This document shows, one piece after another, positions 43,938 through 52,822 of a stretch of DNA of 64,000 bases (positions are counted from its first letter, which is position 1; the number at the start of each line of letters is the position of its first letter). A program made the position numbers and the translations under genes. The notes under the pieces are model-generated. The model searched no databases and had not been told where the DNA came from. It saw nothing but the letters and a program-made list of their open reading frames with translations. The stretch spans positions 124,001 to 188,000 of the forward strand of contig NZ_FNNQ01000005.1 in NCBI RefSeq assembly GCF_900106775.1, read 5' to 3'. Source of the DNA: Marininema mesophilum. GTDB taxonomy: Bacteria > Bacillota > Bacilli > Thermoactinomycetales > DSM-45169.

Positions 43938-44843
43938 TTGGCACTACTACAAAACGCCCGAGCGATCTGTATACTTGGGATGCACCGAAGTGGTACATCC
44001 CTTATCACTCGTGCAGTTAACTTATTAGGCCCCAATGTGGGTACACCTAACTTACTCATGGCTCCCCACGAGACAAACCCTACTGGATTTTGGGAACACC
44101 TAGAGATTGTGCAAATTCATAAGCAGATCATGAAAAAGCTAAATAGCTCCTGGGATGCGACTAAGCCACTTCCTATACGTTGGTGGATTAGCAAGGAGAT
44201 ACAACCCTATAAAGAGAGCTTAAAAAAAATCATTATTCGTGATTTTGCTACAAAAAACCTTTGGATGTGGAAAGATCCACGAACCTGCCTCCTTCTTCCT
44301 CTTTGGAAATCGATTCTAAACGAACTCGCGATTGATTTACGCTGTGTCCTTGTGGTGCGCAATCCTATAGATGTTGCATCTTCCCTAAAAAGAAGAGATG
44401 GACTTGCTCAAGAGAAATCAATTCATATGTGGGCATTACACACACTTAGCTCATTACAATACTCCCAAGGAACCCGCCGTGTGCTTATCCACTATGATCA
44501 ATTTCTAGCCAATTGGCAACCTTCTCTACGCCATATCGCTACTACTCTTGACCTTCCCTGGCCTCCCAATGAGTCTGCTCTACAAAAAACGATGAGTTAT
44601 ATGATCCAACCGGATTTACGCCACTCTCATTCCTCAGTGCAAGATCTAATCTGTCAAGGGAAAGCCTCTCCTCTACTGCTTACTCTTTATCGTCTCTGCT
44701 TAATCGTTGACCGCTTCCCGGAACGGATGACCTCTCCCTGGATGATACGAAATGTAAGACATCTATGTGATAGCTACTATAGCGGAAAGCCTTTGATCAA
44801 AGACCTCCCTTCACCCCTCCGTTCTAGAAAAAAAACAAACTGA
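43938..44843 (+). CDS. sulfotransferase family protein
   Basis: About 301 residues. GMHRSGTSLITRA near the N-terminus is the PAPS-binding P-loop of sulfotransferases, and VLVVRNPIDVASSLKRRD supplies the 3'-phosphate-binding Arg/Ser. MWKDPRTCLLLPLW is also typical. It would sulfate a carbohydrate using PAPS. The TTG start at 43938 lies 11 bases after a strong GGAGGT; the frame upstream lacks a better start. Its location among glycan genes suggests sulfation of the surface glycan, which is inference. Confidence 0.8.
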   Translation: MALLQNARAICILGMHRSGTSLITRAVNLLGPNVGTPNLLMAPHETNPTGFWEHLEIVQIHKQIMKKLNSSWDATKPLPIRWWISKEIQPYKESLKKIIIRDFATKNLWMWKDPRTCLLLPLWKSILNELAIDLRCVLVVRNPIDVASSLKRRDGLAQEKSIHMWALHTLSSLQYSQGTRRVLIHYDQFLANWQPSLRHIATTLDLPWPPNESALQKTMSYMIQPDLRHSHSSVQDLICQGKASPLLLTLYRLCLIVDRFPERMTSPWMIRNVRHLCDSYYSGKPLIKDLPSPLRSRKKTN

Positions 44844-45102
44844 AGACGCCGATTCATGAACAGCTAGTGTCACTTTGTTCTATCCACATTCAATAGAAGA
44901 CAACTGCCTTTCTTTATCCTCTATCAGGTACCTACCTAAACTTTTTCCAGCTCTGAGAATATAGTATAGAAGCTTTAACACAACGATGAAAATCCAGAAG
45001 TAAGCTGTATGCGCTAGACCCTAGTCTGAATCATTAGTAACTTTATAGCGCCTACAGCCTGGGAACCCTCATCGAATAACCTTTAGTTTGGGAGGATTAT
45101 CG

Positions 45103-46095
45103 ATGTATAAAAATCAAGTTATCTTAATCACAGGAGGAACGGGTTCCTGGGGGGAAAACCTTGTCAAACGTCTTCTCCACACACCGGCCAAGGAGATTCG
45201 TGTATTTTCCCGGAATGAATTTTCCCAAGTGAAAATGCACCGTTCCTTCTTATCCGCTAACGAAAACCGAGTAAAATTTATCATAGGAGACGTAAGGGAC
45301 GAGGATGCTGTATTTGAAGCATGTAAAGGTGTCGACATCCTATTTCATTTAGCGGCATTAAAGCATGTCCCAATCTGTGAAGATCAACCGGATGAAGCAT
45401 TAAAAACGAATGTAGTGGGAACTGAAAATGTTATCCGGGCAGCCATTCGCCACAAAGTAAAGAAAGTGATCGATGTCTCAACAGATAAAGCTTGTGATCC
45501 TGTCAATTTCTATGGTATGACCAAGGCAATCGGTGAAAAATTGATCATTCGCGCCAACGATTGGAGCCCTCACACTCGCTTCGCATGTATTCGTGGAGGC
45601 AACGTTTTTGGCACAAATGGGAGTGTAGTCCCCTTATTTAAGGACTTACTGCAACGAAAACAGGAGATTCCCCTCACTTCTGCTGAGATGACTCGTTTTT
45701 TCCTCACTGTCAATGAGGCAATTGACCTCTTGATCCAAGCAGCCCAGGCAGCCAAAGGAGGAGAAATCTTCGTTATGCGAATGAAATCTTGTCGCATTCT
45801 CGATCTCATTCGTGTAATGGGTAAGCATTTTGGAGTACACAATCCTACAATCCGCGAAATTGGCATTCGTCCAGGAGAAAAAATTCATGAAGTCCTTGTT
45901 TCCGCTTATGAAAGCCAATCCACCTATCAGTATGATGAAAAATACTATGTTATTCTCTCCCCCCATTCTTCTCCTGCTGTCCGTCAGCAATATAGCCATC
46001 TCCCCGCTTGCAATTTTGACACCTACTCCTCTGACAAATACCTAATGGATGATGAGGAAATTAACAAACTGTTGAAGAAGGGCGGGTTGGTTTAA
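45103..46095 (+). CDS. UDP-GlcNAc 4,6-dehydratase/5-epimerase (FnlA/CapE-like)
   Basis: A 330-residue extended short-chain dehydrogenase. TGGTGSWGENL is the NAD-binding motif; GDVRDEDAVFEACKGVDILFH and AALKHVPICEDQPDEALKTNVVGTEN are typical of the polysaccharide-biosynthesis (CapE/FnlA/PseB) group. STDKACDPVNFYGMTKAIGEK holds the Y-x3-K region, with Met in place of the usual Ser after Gly. The enzyme dehydrates and epimerises UDP-GlcNAc as the first step to UDP-L-FucNAc. Start at 45103 after GGGAGG. The reductase gene begins directly after its stop. Confidence 0.85.
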   Translation: MYKNQVILITGGTGSWGENLVKRLLHTPAKEIRVFSRNEFSQVKMHRSFLSANENRVKFIIGDVRDEDAVFEACKGVDILFHLAALKHVPICEDQPDEALKTNVVGTENVIRAAIRHKVKKVIDVSTDKACDPVNFYGMTKAIGEKLIIRANDWSPHTRFACIRGGNVFGTNGSVVPLFKDLLQRKQEIPLTSAEMTRFFLTVNEAIDLLIQAAQAAKGGEIFVMRMKSCRILDLIRVMGKHFGVHNPTIREIGIRPGEKIHEVLVSAYESQSTYQYDEKYYVILSPHSSPAVRQQYSHLPACNFDTYSSDKYLMDDEEINKLLKKGGLV

Positions 46096-46962
46096 ATGAA
46101 AAAAATCCTGGTGATCGGAGCAAACGGAATGGCTGGGCACATGATCCAGGATTATTTAATCCAACACACCCATCATGAAATATGGGCTACCACTCGTTCC
46201 GAAAAATCAAGCCACCGACGTCTTTATTTGGATGTGTTAGATACCAATCGACTTAGTGGATTGCTAATCACCCTCAAACCAGACCTTGTTATTAATGCCG
46301 TCGGCTTACTCAATCAAGATGCCGAAAACCACCCTGAACAAGCTGATAAAATCAATGGGGACCTCCCACAACTACTCTCTACCTATGGGATTACTCTCGG
46401 CTATCGACTTATTCATATCAGCACAGATTGTGTCTTCTCAGGCACAAAAGGAAACTATATCGAAGCCGACATTCGCGATGCAACTGGAGCCTATCCAGAA
46501 ACTAAAAAACGTGGGGAAGACATCGATTCCAGGCACCTCGTTATCCGTACTTCCATCATCGGTCCCGAACTACGAACTGGGATCGGTCTCTTGCATTGGT
46601 ACTTGGCACAACAAAATCCTGTACAAGGCTATCGTCAGGTATGGTGGAACGGTGTCACAACACTGGAATTAGCCAAATCTATTCTTTGGGCCATCCAGCA
46701 ACCACTGACTGGCCTTGTTCATCTATGTGTCAAAAATAAAATTTCCAAACATGACCTACTGCGAATCATCCAAGATGTATTTCCAGGGAAGCGTGCTCCC
46801 ATCAACCCTAGCGATACCCTTCACTCAGACAAAAGCCTCGTCAATACCCGGGCTGATTTCCCATACCACCCCCCACACTATCGCGATATGTTGCTTGAGC
46901 TAAAACAATGGATGGAAGCAGCTCCACAATCTCGTTACTCTCATTATCAATGGAAACGTTAA
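46096..46962 (+). CDS. RmlD-like sugar-nucleotide reductase (FnlB/CapF-type step)
   Basis: The 288-residue protein is an NAD(P)-dependent reductase of the RmlD family: VIGANGMAGHMIQDYL, NAVGLLNQDAENHPEQADKING and HISTDCVFSGTKGNY. CapF/FnlB proteins carry an additional C-terminal cupin domain, which is absent here. The reduction step is therefore inferred from neighbour order (dehydratase then reductase, stop and start adjacent) and the presence of the FnlC-like epimerase at 35417. Expected role: second step to UDP-L-FucNAc or a related 6-deoxy sugar. Confidence 0.78.
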   Translation: MKKILVIGANGMAGHMIQDYLIQHTHHEIWATTRSEKSSHRRLYLDVLDTNRLSGLLITLKPDLVINAVGLLNQDAENHPEQADKINGDLPQLLSTYGITLGYRLIHISTDCVFSGTKGNYIEADIRDATGAYPETKKRGEDIDSRHLVIRTSIIGPELRTGIGLLHWYLAQQNPVQGYRQVWWNGVTTLELAKSILWAIQQPLTGLVHLCVKNKISKHDLLRIIQDVFPGKRAPINPSDTLHSDKSLVNTRADFPYHPPHYRDMLLELKQWMEAAPQSRYSHYQWKR

Positions 46963-47046
46963 ACAGCTCTTAAACACACTCATCTACTGAGCATTTATCT
47001 GAATATCTTAGACTTCCTATTCTATTTTCTCGATAATAATCAATTT

Positions 47047-47085
47047 AAAGGCTTTTACATTGTTGTAATCAATGTAAAAGCCTTT
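47047..47085 (+). terminator. terminator after the reductase gene
   Basis: A 16-bp stem (AAAGGCTTTTACATTG and complement, 47047-47062 with 47070-47085) and an A/T-rich flank on each side. Both strands could use it. Confidence 0.8.
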
Positions 47086-47161
47086 ATTCTTCTTCTGAGT
47101 TGAGCAGATATTTGAACTTTATCCATTCGATTCCTCTCCTACACTAGGATCATCCTCCTAC

Positions 47162-47193
47162 AAAAAAGCCATCTACCCGTTCGGTAAATGGCT
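47162..47193 (-). terminator. terminator of the lactate permease gene
   Basis: AGCCATTTACC / GGTAGATGGCT followed by six T on the minus strand, about 36 bases after the stop. Confidence 0.85.
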
Positions 47194-47229
47194 ACACAAC
47201 TATCCCGTTCTTATATCAAGTAAGGTTTT

Positions 47230-48741
47230 CTACATCCACCCCACTATCCGTATCACTACTAATTCAATACCAATTATCGTAACTGTTCCAAATCCCACTA
47301 GAAGCATTCGTTTTAATAGGGCACTCTCCTGCTCTCGCACCCCCCCAATGCTCGCACCAAGGACTACTTTTGAGGGGTTCGCCATGATCAAATGAGAGGA
47401 ACTGGCGTTTTGTGAGTAAGCCGCTAACTGTTCGGATAAGCCCAACTGATGGGCCGTTTGTACTTGCATTTTGATAAACATCGAATTGGATCCTGTATTG
47501 CTCCCTGCCAAAAAGCCACCCAATCCTCCGATTAATGGTGTGATATAGAGGAATGCAGAACCAAAGGTTTCCGCAGCCGTTTGTGATAGTACTTGAGTCA
47601 TACCCGAGAGCGACATCATTTCAGACATAATCACAAACAAAAGGGTGGAAACGATAACCGGATACCAATGGATCCAGGTTTGTTTCATGCTCTTTGTGAT
47701 TGTTTCTTGTTTAATACCAAAGATCCAGATCGTAAAGATACAGACCAAGATGAGGAAAAAACCAGGGGAATAAAGAAAAGGGAACGTAAATTGATACGTT
47801 GGTAATGATAAAACGGCGTGGGTTTTAAGTACTTCAGCTACCCCTGGTACTAACCGTGAAAAAAGAAGCATCCCAATCAAAAATAGGTATGGACTAAGTG
47901 ATTTTAATTTTCCAAAGTTCTCTTCCTGTGCCAGCGCAGCCCCGATCTCCGATTCTGCTTGTTGATCCACCTCTCGACGGGTAACGAAGCGGATCACTGC
48001 TAGTTCAACCCCCAGTGTACTCAAGGCACCAAAGACACCTGCCAACTCCACTCCCACAAAGGCATTAAATGCCCACACCGATAATCCAAGGGTACCCGAT
48101 GTAAGGAGAACTTCGAACCACCGTCGTTTTAACCCCTTCCACCCATCAGCAATAATCGTCATGATGATGGCGAAGTAGGCAAATATCGGAAGCGAAAGAA
48201 GTGCCGTTCCTGTTCCTAAATTTTGGGGATCCAAATGAGCTAAGTCGGAACCAATCACCGTCCCAGCAGCAAGAGAGCCCCAGGGGACGGCACTTAAACT
48301 AATCAAAGAAATGATAATCGCCTGAACAGGACGAAAGCCAAGGGCGATGAGAATGGGACAAATCACGATGGCAGCCAATCCAAAACCACTCGCTGATTCC
48401 ACTAGTGGAGAAAACGCCACCGCTAAAATGAGCACTTGGCGCACCGGATCATGGGTGGATTTTGCAACGATAGCCGCAAAAGAGCGAATAACCCCGCGTT
48501 CATTCATCAGATGAAATAAAAATATACCAAAAAGCAAAAAGTAAGCAACCGATGAGGTCGTAAGTGTTCCTTTAATAAATGGGAATAACACCTCATCGGA
48601 TTTTAACTTAAAATAAGAGATGGCTATGACCAACGCCAATAAACAACCCGCGATACCTGCACGTACAATGGATTGTCTCAAGACAAATAATATAATGAGG
48701 ACAGCCACGATGGGAGAAATCGCAAGAAAAAAATCAACCAT
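47230..48741 (-). CDS. lctP: L-lactate permease (LctP family)
   Basis: The 503-residue protein has about 13 membrane helices and the LctP family pattern: SPLVESASGFGLAAIVICPIL, ALGFRPVQAIIISLISLSAVPWGSLA, and GGLGGFLAGSNTGSNSMFIKMQ near the C-terminus. It imports or exports L-lactate (and possibly glycolate) by proton symport. AAAGGAGCGA precedes the ATG. No lutABC or lactate dehydrogenase is adjacent. A TTGAAA-like box and AT-rich stretch at about 48840-48900 may be its promoter, but I cannot place the hexamers surely. Confidence 0.92.
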   Translation of the reverse strand: MVDFFLAISPIVAVLIILFVLRQSIVRAGIAGCLLALVIAISYFKLKSDEVLFPFIKGTLTTSSVAYFLLFGIFLFHLMNERGVIRSFAAIVAKSTHDPVRQVLILAVAFSPLVESASGFGLAAIVICPILIALGFRPVQAIIISLISLSAVPWGSLAAGTVIGSDLAHLDPQNLGTGTALLSLPIFAYFAIIMTIIADGWKGLKRRWFEVLLTSGTLGLSVWAFNAFVGVELAGVFGALSTLGVELAVIRFVTRREVDQQAESEIGAALAQEENFGKLKSLSPYLFLIGMLLFSRLVPGVAEVLKTHAVLSLPTYQFTFPFLYSPGFFLILVCIFTIWIFGIKQETITKSMKQTWIHWYPVIVSTLLFVIMSEMMSLSGMTQVLSQTAAETFGSAFLYITPLIGGLGGFLAGSNTGSNSMFIKMQVQTAHQLGLSEQLAAYSQNASSSHLIMANPSKVVLGASIGGVREQESALLKRMLLVGFGTVTIIGIELVVIRIVGWM

Positions 48742-48908
48742 ATCATTCGCTCCTTTGCAAAAACAAAAAAAGATAGATCAAGTAAAAGATATCACCCCTC
48801 ATTTCAATAGATTCATTAATCTTCATTTAAAACAGAAATGTATAATAAGACAAGATAACATAAGATATATAATGTTTCAACATTTAAATAAAACTATTTT
48901 ATAAAAAC

Positions 48909-48941
48909 AAAAAAACAAGCGGCTTCACTGCCACTTGTTTT
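48909..48941 (-). terminator. terminator of the DUF2642 gene
   Basis: AAAACAAGTGGCAG and its partner GCCGCTTGTTTTTTT on the minus strand, just after the stop. One G-T type mismatch in the stem. Confidence 0.75.
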
Positions 48942-49575
48942 ACTTATTTTCCATAGGAGACACATAGACAATCGCGTCCCAGCGAACATGAAACTTCCGG
49001 TCTCCCTTTTCTAGAATCACATGATCGGGATGAATGGAGACAACCTCTCCTTCGATACCGCCGATAAAAGTTTCTATTTGAACATCCTGACCTACCACTT
49101 GGGACATATGCTGGGCAAGATATCCTCTGCCTCCGCGTCCTCGACCACGGAACAGCCGTGCTAAGGGAGACTTAAATCCGCCTTCTTGTTTACCTCCTTC
49201 TGGTGGTAAGGGAGGCATCATACCGGGCATTCCTGGCGGCATCTCATCCATGAACCCATGTGGACCTGGGAACATTCCAGGCATCATCCCTGGTTGCATC
49301 CATGGCATTCCTGGCGACATTCCAGGCATCCCCGATTGCATCCACGGTATTCCAGGTGTCATCCCAGGCGCACCCGATTGCATCCATGGCATTCCTGGCT
49401 GGGCCCAAGTCCCTGTTTGCATATTAGGCATTCCTGGTTGTTGGGTCCACGGTTGCATTCCTGGATAAGAATGCCCTACTGTTGAGGAAACCTGTGCGTC
49501 TCCTTCCTCCGCCGCTGCAGCGGAGGTTGACTGTTTTTCAAAATCAGAAGACCAATTAGTAGTCACGGTAGTCAC
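48940..49575 (-). CDS. Met/Pro/Gly-repeat spore coat-like protein with a C-terminal DUF2642 domain
   Basis: A 211-residue protein. Residues about 38-130 are low-complexity repeats such as GMPWMQSGAPGM and GMSPGMPWMQPGMM. The last ~55 residues (VVGQDVQIETFIGGIEGEVV, then SIHPDHVILEKGDRKFHVRW) resemble DUF2642, a small barrel found in spore coat-associated proteins of Bacillus. No signal peptide. The -10-like CATAGGCTA at 49597-49605 fits sigma-K. The function is probably structural in the coat. Confidence 0.75.
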   Translation of the reverse strand: MTTVTTNWSSDFEKQSTSAAAAEEGDAQVSSTVGHSYPGMQPWTQQPGMPNMQTGTWAQPGMPWMQSGAPGMTPGIPWMQSGMPGMSPGMPWMQPGMMPGMFPGPHGFMDEMPPGMPGMMPPLPPEGGKQEGGFKSPLARLFRGRGRGGRGYLAQHMSQVVGQDVQIETFIGGIEGEVVSIHPDHVILEKGDRKFHVRWDAIVYVSPMENK

Positions 49576-49596
49576 CCCATTTTATAGGCTCTCTTC

Positions 49597-49605
49597 TAGC
49601 CTATG
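49597..49605 (-). promoter_or_regulatory. candidate sigma-K -10 element of the DUF2642 gene
   Basis: CATAGGCTA on the minus strand, 22 bases before the ATG at 49575. No clear AC at the -35 spacing (CC instead). Confidence 0.4.
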
Positions 49606-49652
49606 CAGATGCCCACCATTAGGACCCAATCAATCTTGTTTTGATCCCATTA

Positions 49653-50663
49653 TTAGTTAGTAAATTCGATTCCTTGTATCGATGCTAACTCATCCATCAA
49701 TACACTGAAGTTTTCAAGGGTCAGGGACTGGGGTCCATCCGATAGTGCTTCTTCTGGTTTTGGATGAACTTCTACCATCAAACCATCTGCACCAGCTGCA
49801 ATAGCCGCACGGGACATGGGTGCAACGTAACGGCAAATTCCTGTACCATGACTCGGGTCAACAATAATTGGCAAGTGAGATAAATGTTTAATCACTGGCA
49901 CCGCCGATAAGTCCAATGTATTTCGAGTGTGGGTTTCAAAGGTTCTTATCCCTCGTTCACACAAAATAACATGAGGGTTTCCTTCTGATAAAATGTATTC
50001 GGCAGACATCAACCACTCTTCAATCGTTGCAGATAACCCTCGCTTCAACATGACTGGCTTATTGATTCGTCCTATCTTCTTTAACAGATGGAAGTTTTGC
50101 ATGTTACGTGCACCTAATTGCAAGATATCCACGTATTCAGCCACTAATTCCAGGTTCTCAGGATCCATAACCTCAGAAATGATCGGTAACCCCGTCTCAT
50201 CCCGCGCTTCAGCCAAAAGTTTCAGGCCCTCTTCCCCAAGACCCTGGAAGGAGTATGGTGATGAACGAGGCTTGAAGGCTCCACCACGCAGGATATTCCC
50301 TCCAGCTGCCTTCACCGCATGAGCACTCTCCAGAATTTGCTCCCGGCTTTCTACCGAACAAGGACCTGCCATCATGATCGGGCGCCCACCGCCGATTTCT
50401 ACGCCCCTTACTTCAATCCGGCTAGGCTCTGGATGAAAGCTTCTACTTGCCAATTTAAAAGGCTCACTCACTTGCATCACTTTCTCTACCCCAGCAAATC
50501 GCTGGACTGGTATCTGTGATAAGATCTGCTTATTTCCAATCAAGCCTAGAATTGTTTTATCTACTCCTTTGGAATAATGGACCTGTACCCCCTTAGCTTC
50601 CAATGTTGTTACAATATGATCCGTTTGTTCTTTTGTAGCATTTTGTTCTAGCACGATGATCAT
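49653..50663 (-). CDS. aroF: 3-deoxy-7-phosphoheptulonate synthase (DAHP synthase)
   Basis: A 336-residue type I-beta DAHP synthase, the first enzyme of the shikimate pathway (PEP plus erythrose 4-phosphate). An N-terminal ferredoxin-like regulatory domain (MIIVLEQNATKEQTDHIVTT) is followed by the barrel: MAGPCSVESREQI, RGGAFKPRSSPYSFQGLG, KRGLSATIEEWL and DPSHGTG. The start at 50663 is chosen because GGAGG lies nine bases upstream; an ATG nine bases earlier touches the ribosome site. It is controlled by a T-box leader. Confidence 0.95.
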   Translation of the reverse strand: MIIVLEQNATKEQTDHIVTTLEAKGVQVHYSKGVDKTILGLIGNKQILSQIPVQRFAGVEKVMQVSEPFKLASRSFHPEPSRIEVRGVEIGGGRPIMMAGPCSVESREQILESAHAVKAAGGNILRGGAFKPRSSPYSFQGLGEEGLKLLAEARDETGLPIISEVMDPENLELVAEYVDILQLGARNMQNFHLLKKIGRINKPVMLKRGLSATIEEWLMSAEYILSEGNPHVILCERGIRTFETHTRNTLDLSAVPVIKHLSHLPIIVDPSHGTGICRYVAPMSRAAIAAGADGLMVEVHPKPEEALSDGPQSLTLENFSVLMDELASIQGIEFTN

Positions 50664-50689
50664 CCTGAACATCCTCCTTTCTTTTTTAA

Positions 50690-50990
50690 TGAAATAGAAA
50701 AAACCTCGCCCAATAAGGGACGAGGAGTCTCGCGGTACCACCCTTTTTGAACCGTCAGGTTCCACTTAGGTATGCATACCCATATGGGTACACATCATCC
50801 TGTTAACGGAGGACGGCCGGAGGGACACCGTAGAGACCCTCTGCTCCAAAGTTGTAATTCAGAAAGTGGTCCGATATCGGCTTCCAGCGCCACCGACTCT
50901 CTGGTATCGGGAAACATCCACCTCTTACTGATCTTCTTCAACGCGTTTAAGCGTATAAGTGATAAAGTGTTGGATTTAACTTAACACATG
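50690..50990 (-). promoter_or_regulatory. T-box riboswitch, probably tyrosine-specific
   Basis: The minus-strand leader of aroF contains the T-box AGGGTGGTACCGCGAG (50729-50744), which pairs with the tRNA acceptor end. Just after it is the terminator stem CCTCGTCCC / GGGCGAGG with a T run (50698-50725). Upstream, an extended stem I includes a GGTGG-type kink and GAATTACAACT, in which UAC (Tyr) is the likely specifier. Low charged tRNA would favour antitermination. The specifier assignment is by eye. Confidence 0.88.
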
Positions 50991-51007
50991 AATTTACAGT
51001 GTGTCAA
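50979..51007 (-). promoter_or_regulatory. sigma-A-type promoter of the aroF T-box transcript
   Basis: On the minus strand TTGACA (51002-51007) and TTAAGT (50979-50984) are 17 bases apart. The -35 is perfect; the -10 has weaker match. Confidence 0.6.
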
Positions 51008-51099
51008 CGCTCCATGAATATTTCCTTTCATGACCATCATCTGCCCTTAAACCTAATTCAGGGTATGGCTCAAACCCAAAAAAGGTGAATACTGACCAT

Positions 51100-51780
51100 C
51101 TAACACAAGGAACCTTCTGCTTTTGGATTCATGTCCACAGGTACGGCTTCAACATACTCATCTTTTGATAACGGTTTTACAAATAGATGAGCGAGTGCAT
51201 CGTACCCGAGTTGATTTGGATGTACTTCATCAGCAAAGAAATCATGCCGGTGTAAGAAAACATCAAAGGGATTCACCAGTTGCACATTAAATTTGCGACA
51301 TAATTGCGCATAGGTAAAGTTCATGGTTTGCAATGCCTTGGAAGCTACTGCAAAGCCAAGTTCATATGCTGGAACAGGTACATAAAAACCCATCATTTGC
51401 ACAGAAACTTGAGGGTTGAGGTTTCGAATTAAAGTGAGTATCTTATCTGCATGGGAGCGTACTCCACGGATAGTTTGAAGTAAATGGTTTAAACTCGCTC
51501 CCTCCTCATACCAATCGATAAAATCACAACCACCCGTTGTAATCGTTATATGAGATACCCGCGGTATCACTTTTCTTAACGCAGCTGTCCCGAGTAACTC
51601 ATATAACTCCTTTGAAGTCAGCCCCGAGATGCCCATATTCTGAACTCGACAATGATCGGTCTTCTGTAAATGACCAAACAACTGCGCTACCAAATGACGA
51701 TCTGTCTTTTCAGCTCCTACTCCTTCTGTGATGGAATCTCCTACAGCAAGATAGGTGATTGGTTGTGTATTCTCACTCAT
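51100..51780 (-). CDS. SGNH/GDSL-family esterase
   Basis: The 226-residue protein has block I VGDSITEG (Ser16), block III TTGGCDFID (GGCD in place of the usual GxND, so the oxyanion-hole Asn is absent) and block V DEVHPNQLGYDAL (Asp/His). It lacks a signal peptide. It lies 20 bases downstream of spoVAD on the same strand, so it is probably cotranscribed. A role in the spore is possible from the operon, for instance acting on a lipid or peptidoglycan-linked ester, but the substrate is unknown. Confidence 0.82.
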   Translation of the reverse strand: MSENTQPITYLAVGDSITEGVGAEKTDRHLVAQLFGHLQKTDHCRVQNMGISGLTSKELYELLGTAALRKVIPRVSHITITTGGCDFIDWYEEGASLNHLLQTIRGVRSHADKILTLIRNLNPQVSVQMMGFYVPVPAYELGFAVASKALQTMNFTYAQLCRKFNVQLVNPFDVFLHRHDFFADEVHPNQLGYDALAHLFVKPLSKDEYVEAVPVDMNPKAEGSLC

Positions 51781-51800
51781 GAAGAACCCTTCTCTCCTAA

Positions 51801-52811
51801 TTAATCCATCTCTAGTGTAACGGCGTGGGCAACACAGGGTATCGACTCCCCTTGTTGATAAGAAACTGGGTTCATCAATGCTCCAGTTGCTACAATCATC
51901 AACCGTGAAAGATTTCCCCGTTTCATCTCATCGATCAAGTGACTATAAGTGACCAGGGCACTACTAGCGCAACCACTTCCTCCAGCGAATGATTGTTGAT
52001 CTTCGGTATAAATCATCAAACCACAGTCTCTAAAATTTTTACCCATATCATAACCTCGCTCAGCGAGAAGTTGGGAAGCGATGGGATGGCCTACACTGGC
52101 TAAGTCACCTGTAACGATCAAATCGTAATCCTTTGGCTCTCGGCCTGTATCTTTAAAATGAGCTTCGATAGTGTCTACAGCAGCAGGAGCCATTGCTGAC
52201 CCCATATCAAAGGGATTTTTCAAACCCATATCGACTACTTTTCCAATCGTAGCAAAACGAACCCTCGGTCCTGATCCTTTTTTTCCAAGAATAGCTGCAC
52301 CAGACCCTGTGACTGTCCATTGAGCCGTATCAGGCTTTTGTCCACCGTATTCAGTTGGATACCTGTACTGCCTCTCGGCTGTGCAGTTATGGCTACTTGC
52401 AGCCACAACGGCTGTATTACAAAACCCCGCCTCCACCAACACTGCTCCCGTGGTTAAAGTAAGCATCGAAGCAGAACAGGCACCGAACATCCCCATAAGC
52501 GGAATCTGATGAGTCCGTGCTGTAAAAGAGGCACTAATATTTTGGTTAAGAAGATCTCCTGCAAGAAAAAGATCAACTTGATCATTGGATAGAGATGCTT
52601 TTTTCACGGCATGATCTACAGCATCTTCCATCATTTTTTGTTCGGCTTTTTCCCAGGAGTCCTGTCCCGCATAGTTATCGGGGTAGATGTGATCCAGTTC
52701 CTTTTGTAACAACCCTTCCCCTTCTTTTGGCCCGCCTACCGCAGCGGACGCTATCACACGTACCTCTCCGTTAAAGGAGAAGGTCCGTTGCCCAATTCGC
52801 TTATTTGCCAC
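51801..52811 (-). CDS. spoVAD: stage V sporulation protein AD
   Basis: A 336-residue protein with the thiolase-like fold of SpoVAD (338 residues in Bacillus). GMFGACSASMLTLTTGAVLVEAG and SSHNCTAERQYRYPTEYGGQKP are near-consensus. SpoVAD binds dipicolinic acid and helps load it into the spore through the SpoVA complex. The GTG at 52811 follows GGGGGTGAA; another GTG at 52814 is equally possible. It is separated by 11 bases from spoVAC. No SpoVAE or other SpoVA subunit is adjacent. Confidence 0.95.
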   Translation of the reverse strand: MANKRIGQRTFSFNGEVRVIASAAVGGPKEGEGLLQKELDHIYPDNYAGQDSWEKAEQKMMEDAVDHAVKKASLSNDQVDLFLAGDLLNQNISASFTARTHQIPLMGMFGACSASMLTLTTGAVLVEAGFCNTAVVAASSHNCTAERQYRYPTEYGGQKPDTAQWTVTGSGAAILGKKGSGPRVRFATIGKVVDMGLKNPFDMGSAMAPAAVDTIEAHFKDTGREPKDYDLIVTGDLASVGHPIASQLLAERGYDMGKNFRDCGLMIYTEDQQSFAGGSGCASSALVTYSHLIDEMKRGNLSRLMIVATGALMNPVSYQQGESIPCVAHAVTLEMD

Positions 52812-52822
52812 CACTTCACCCC

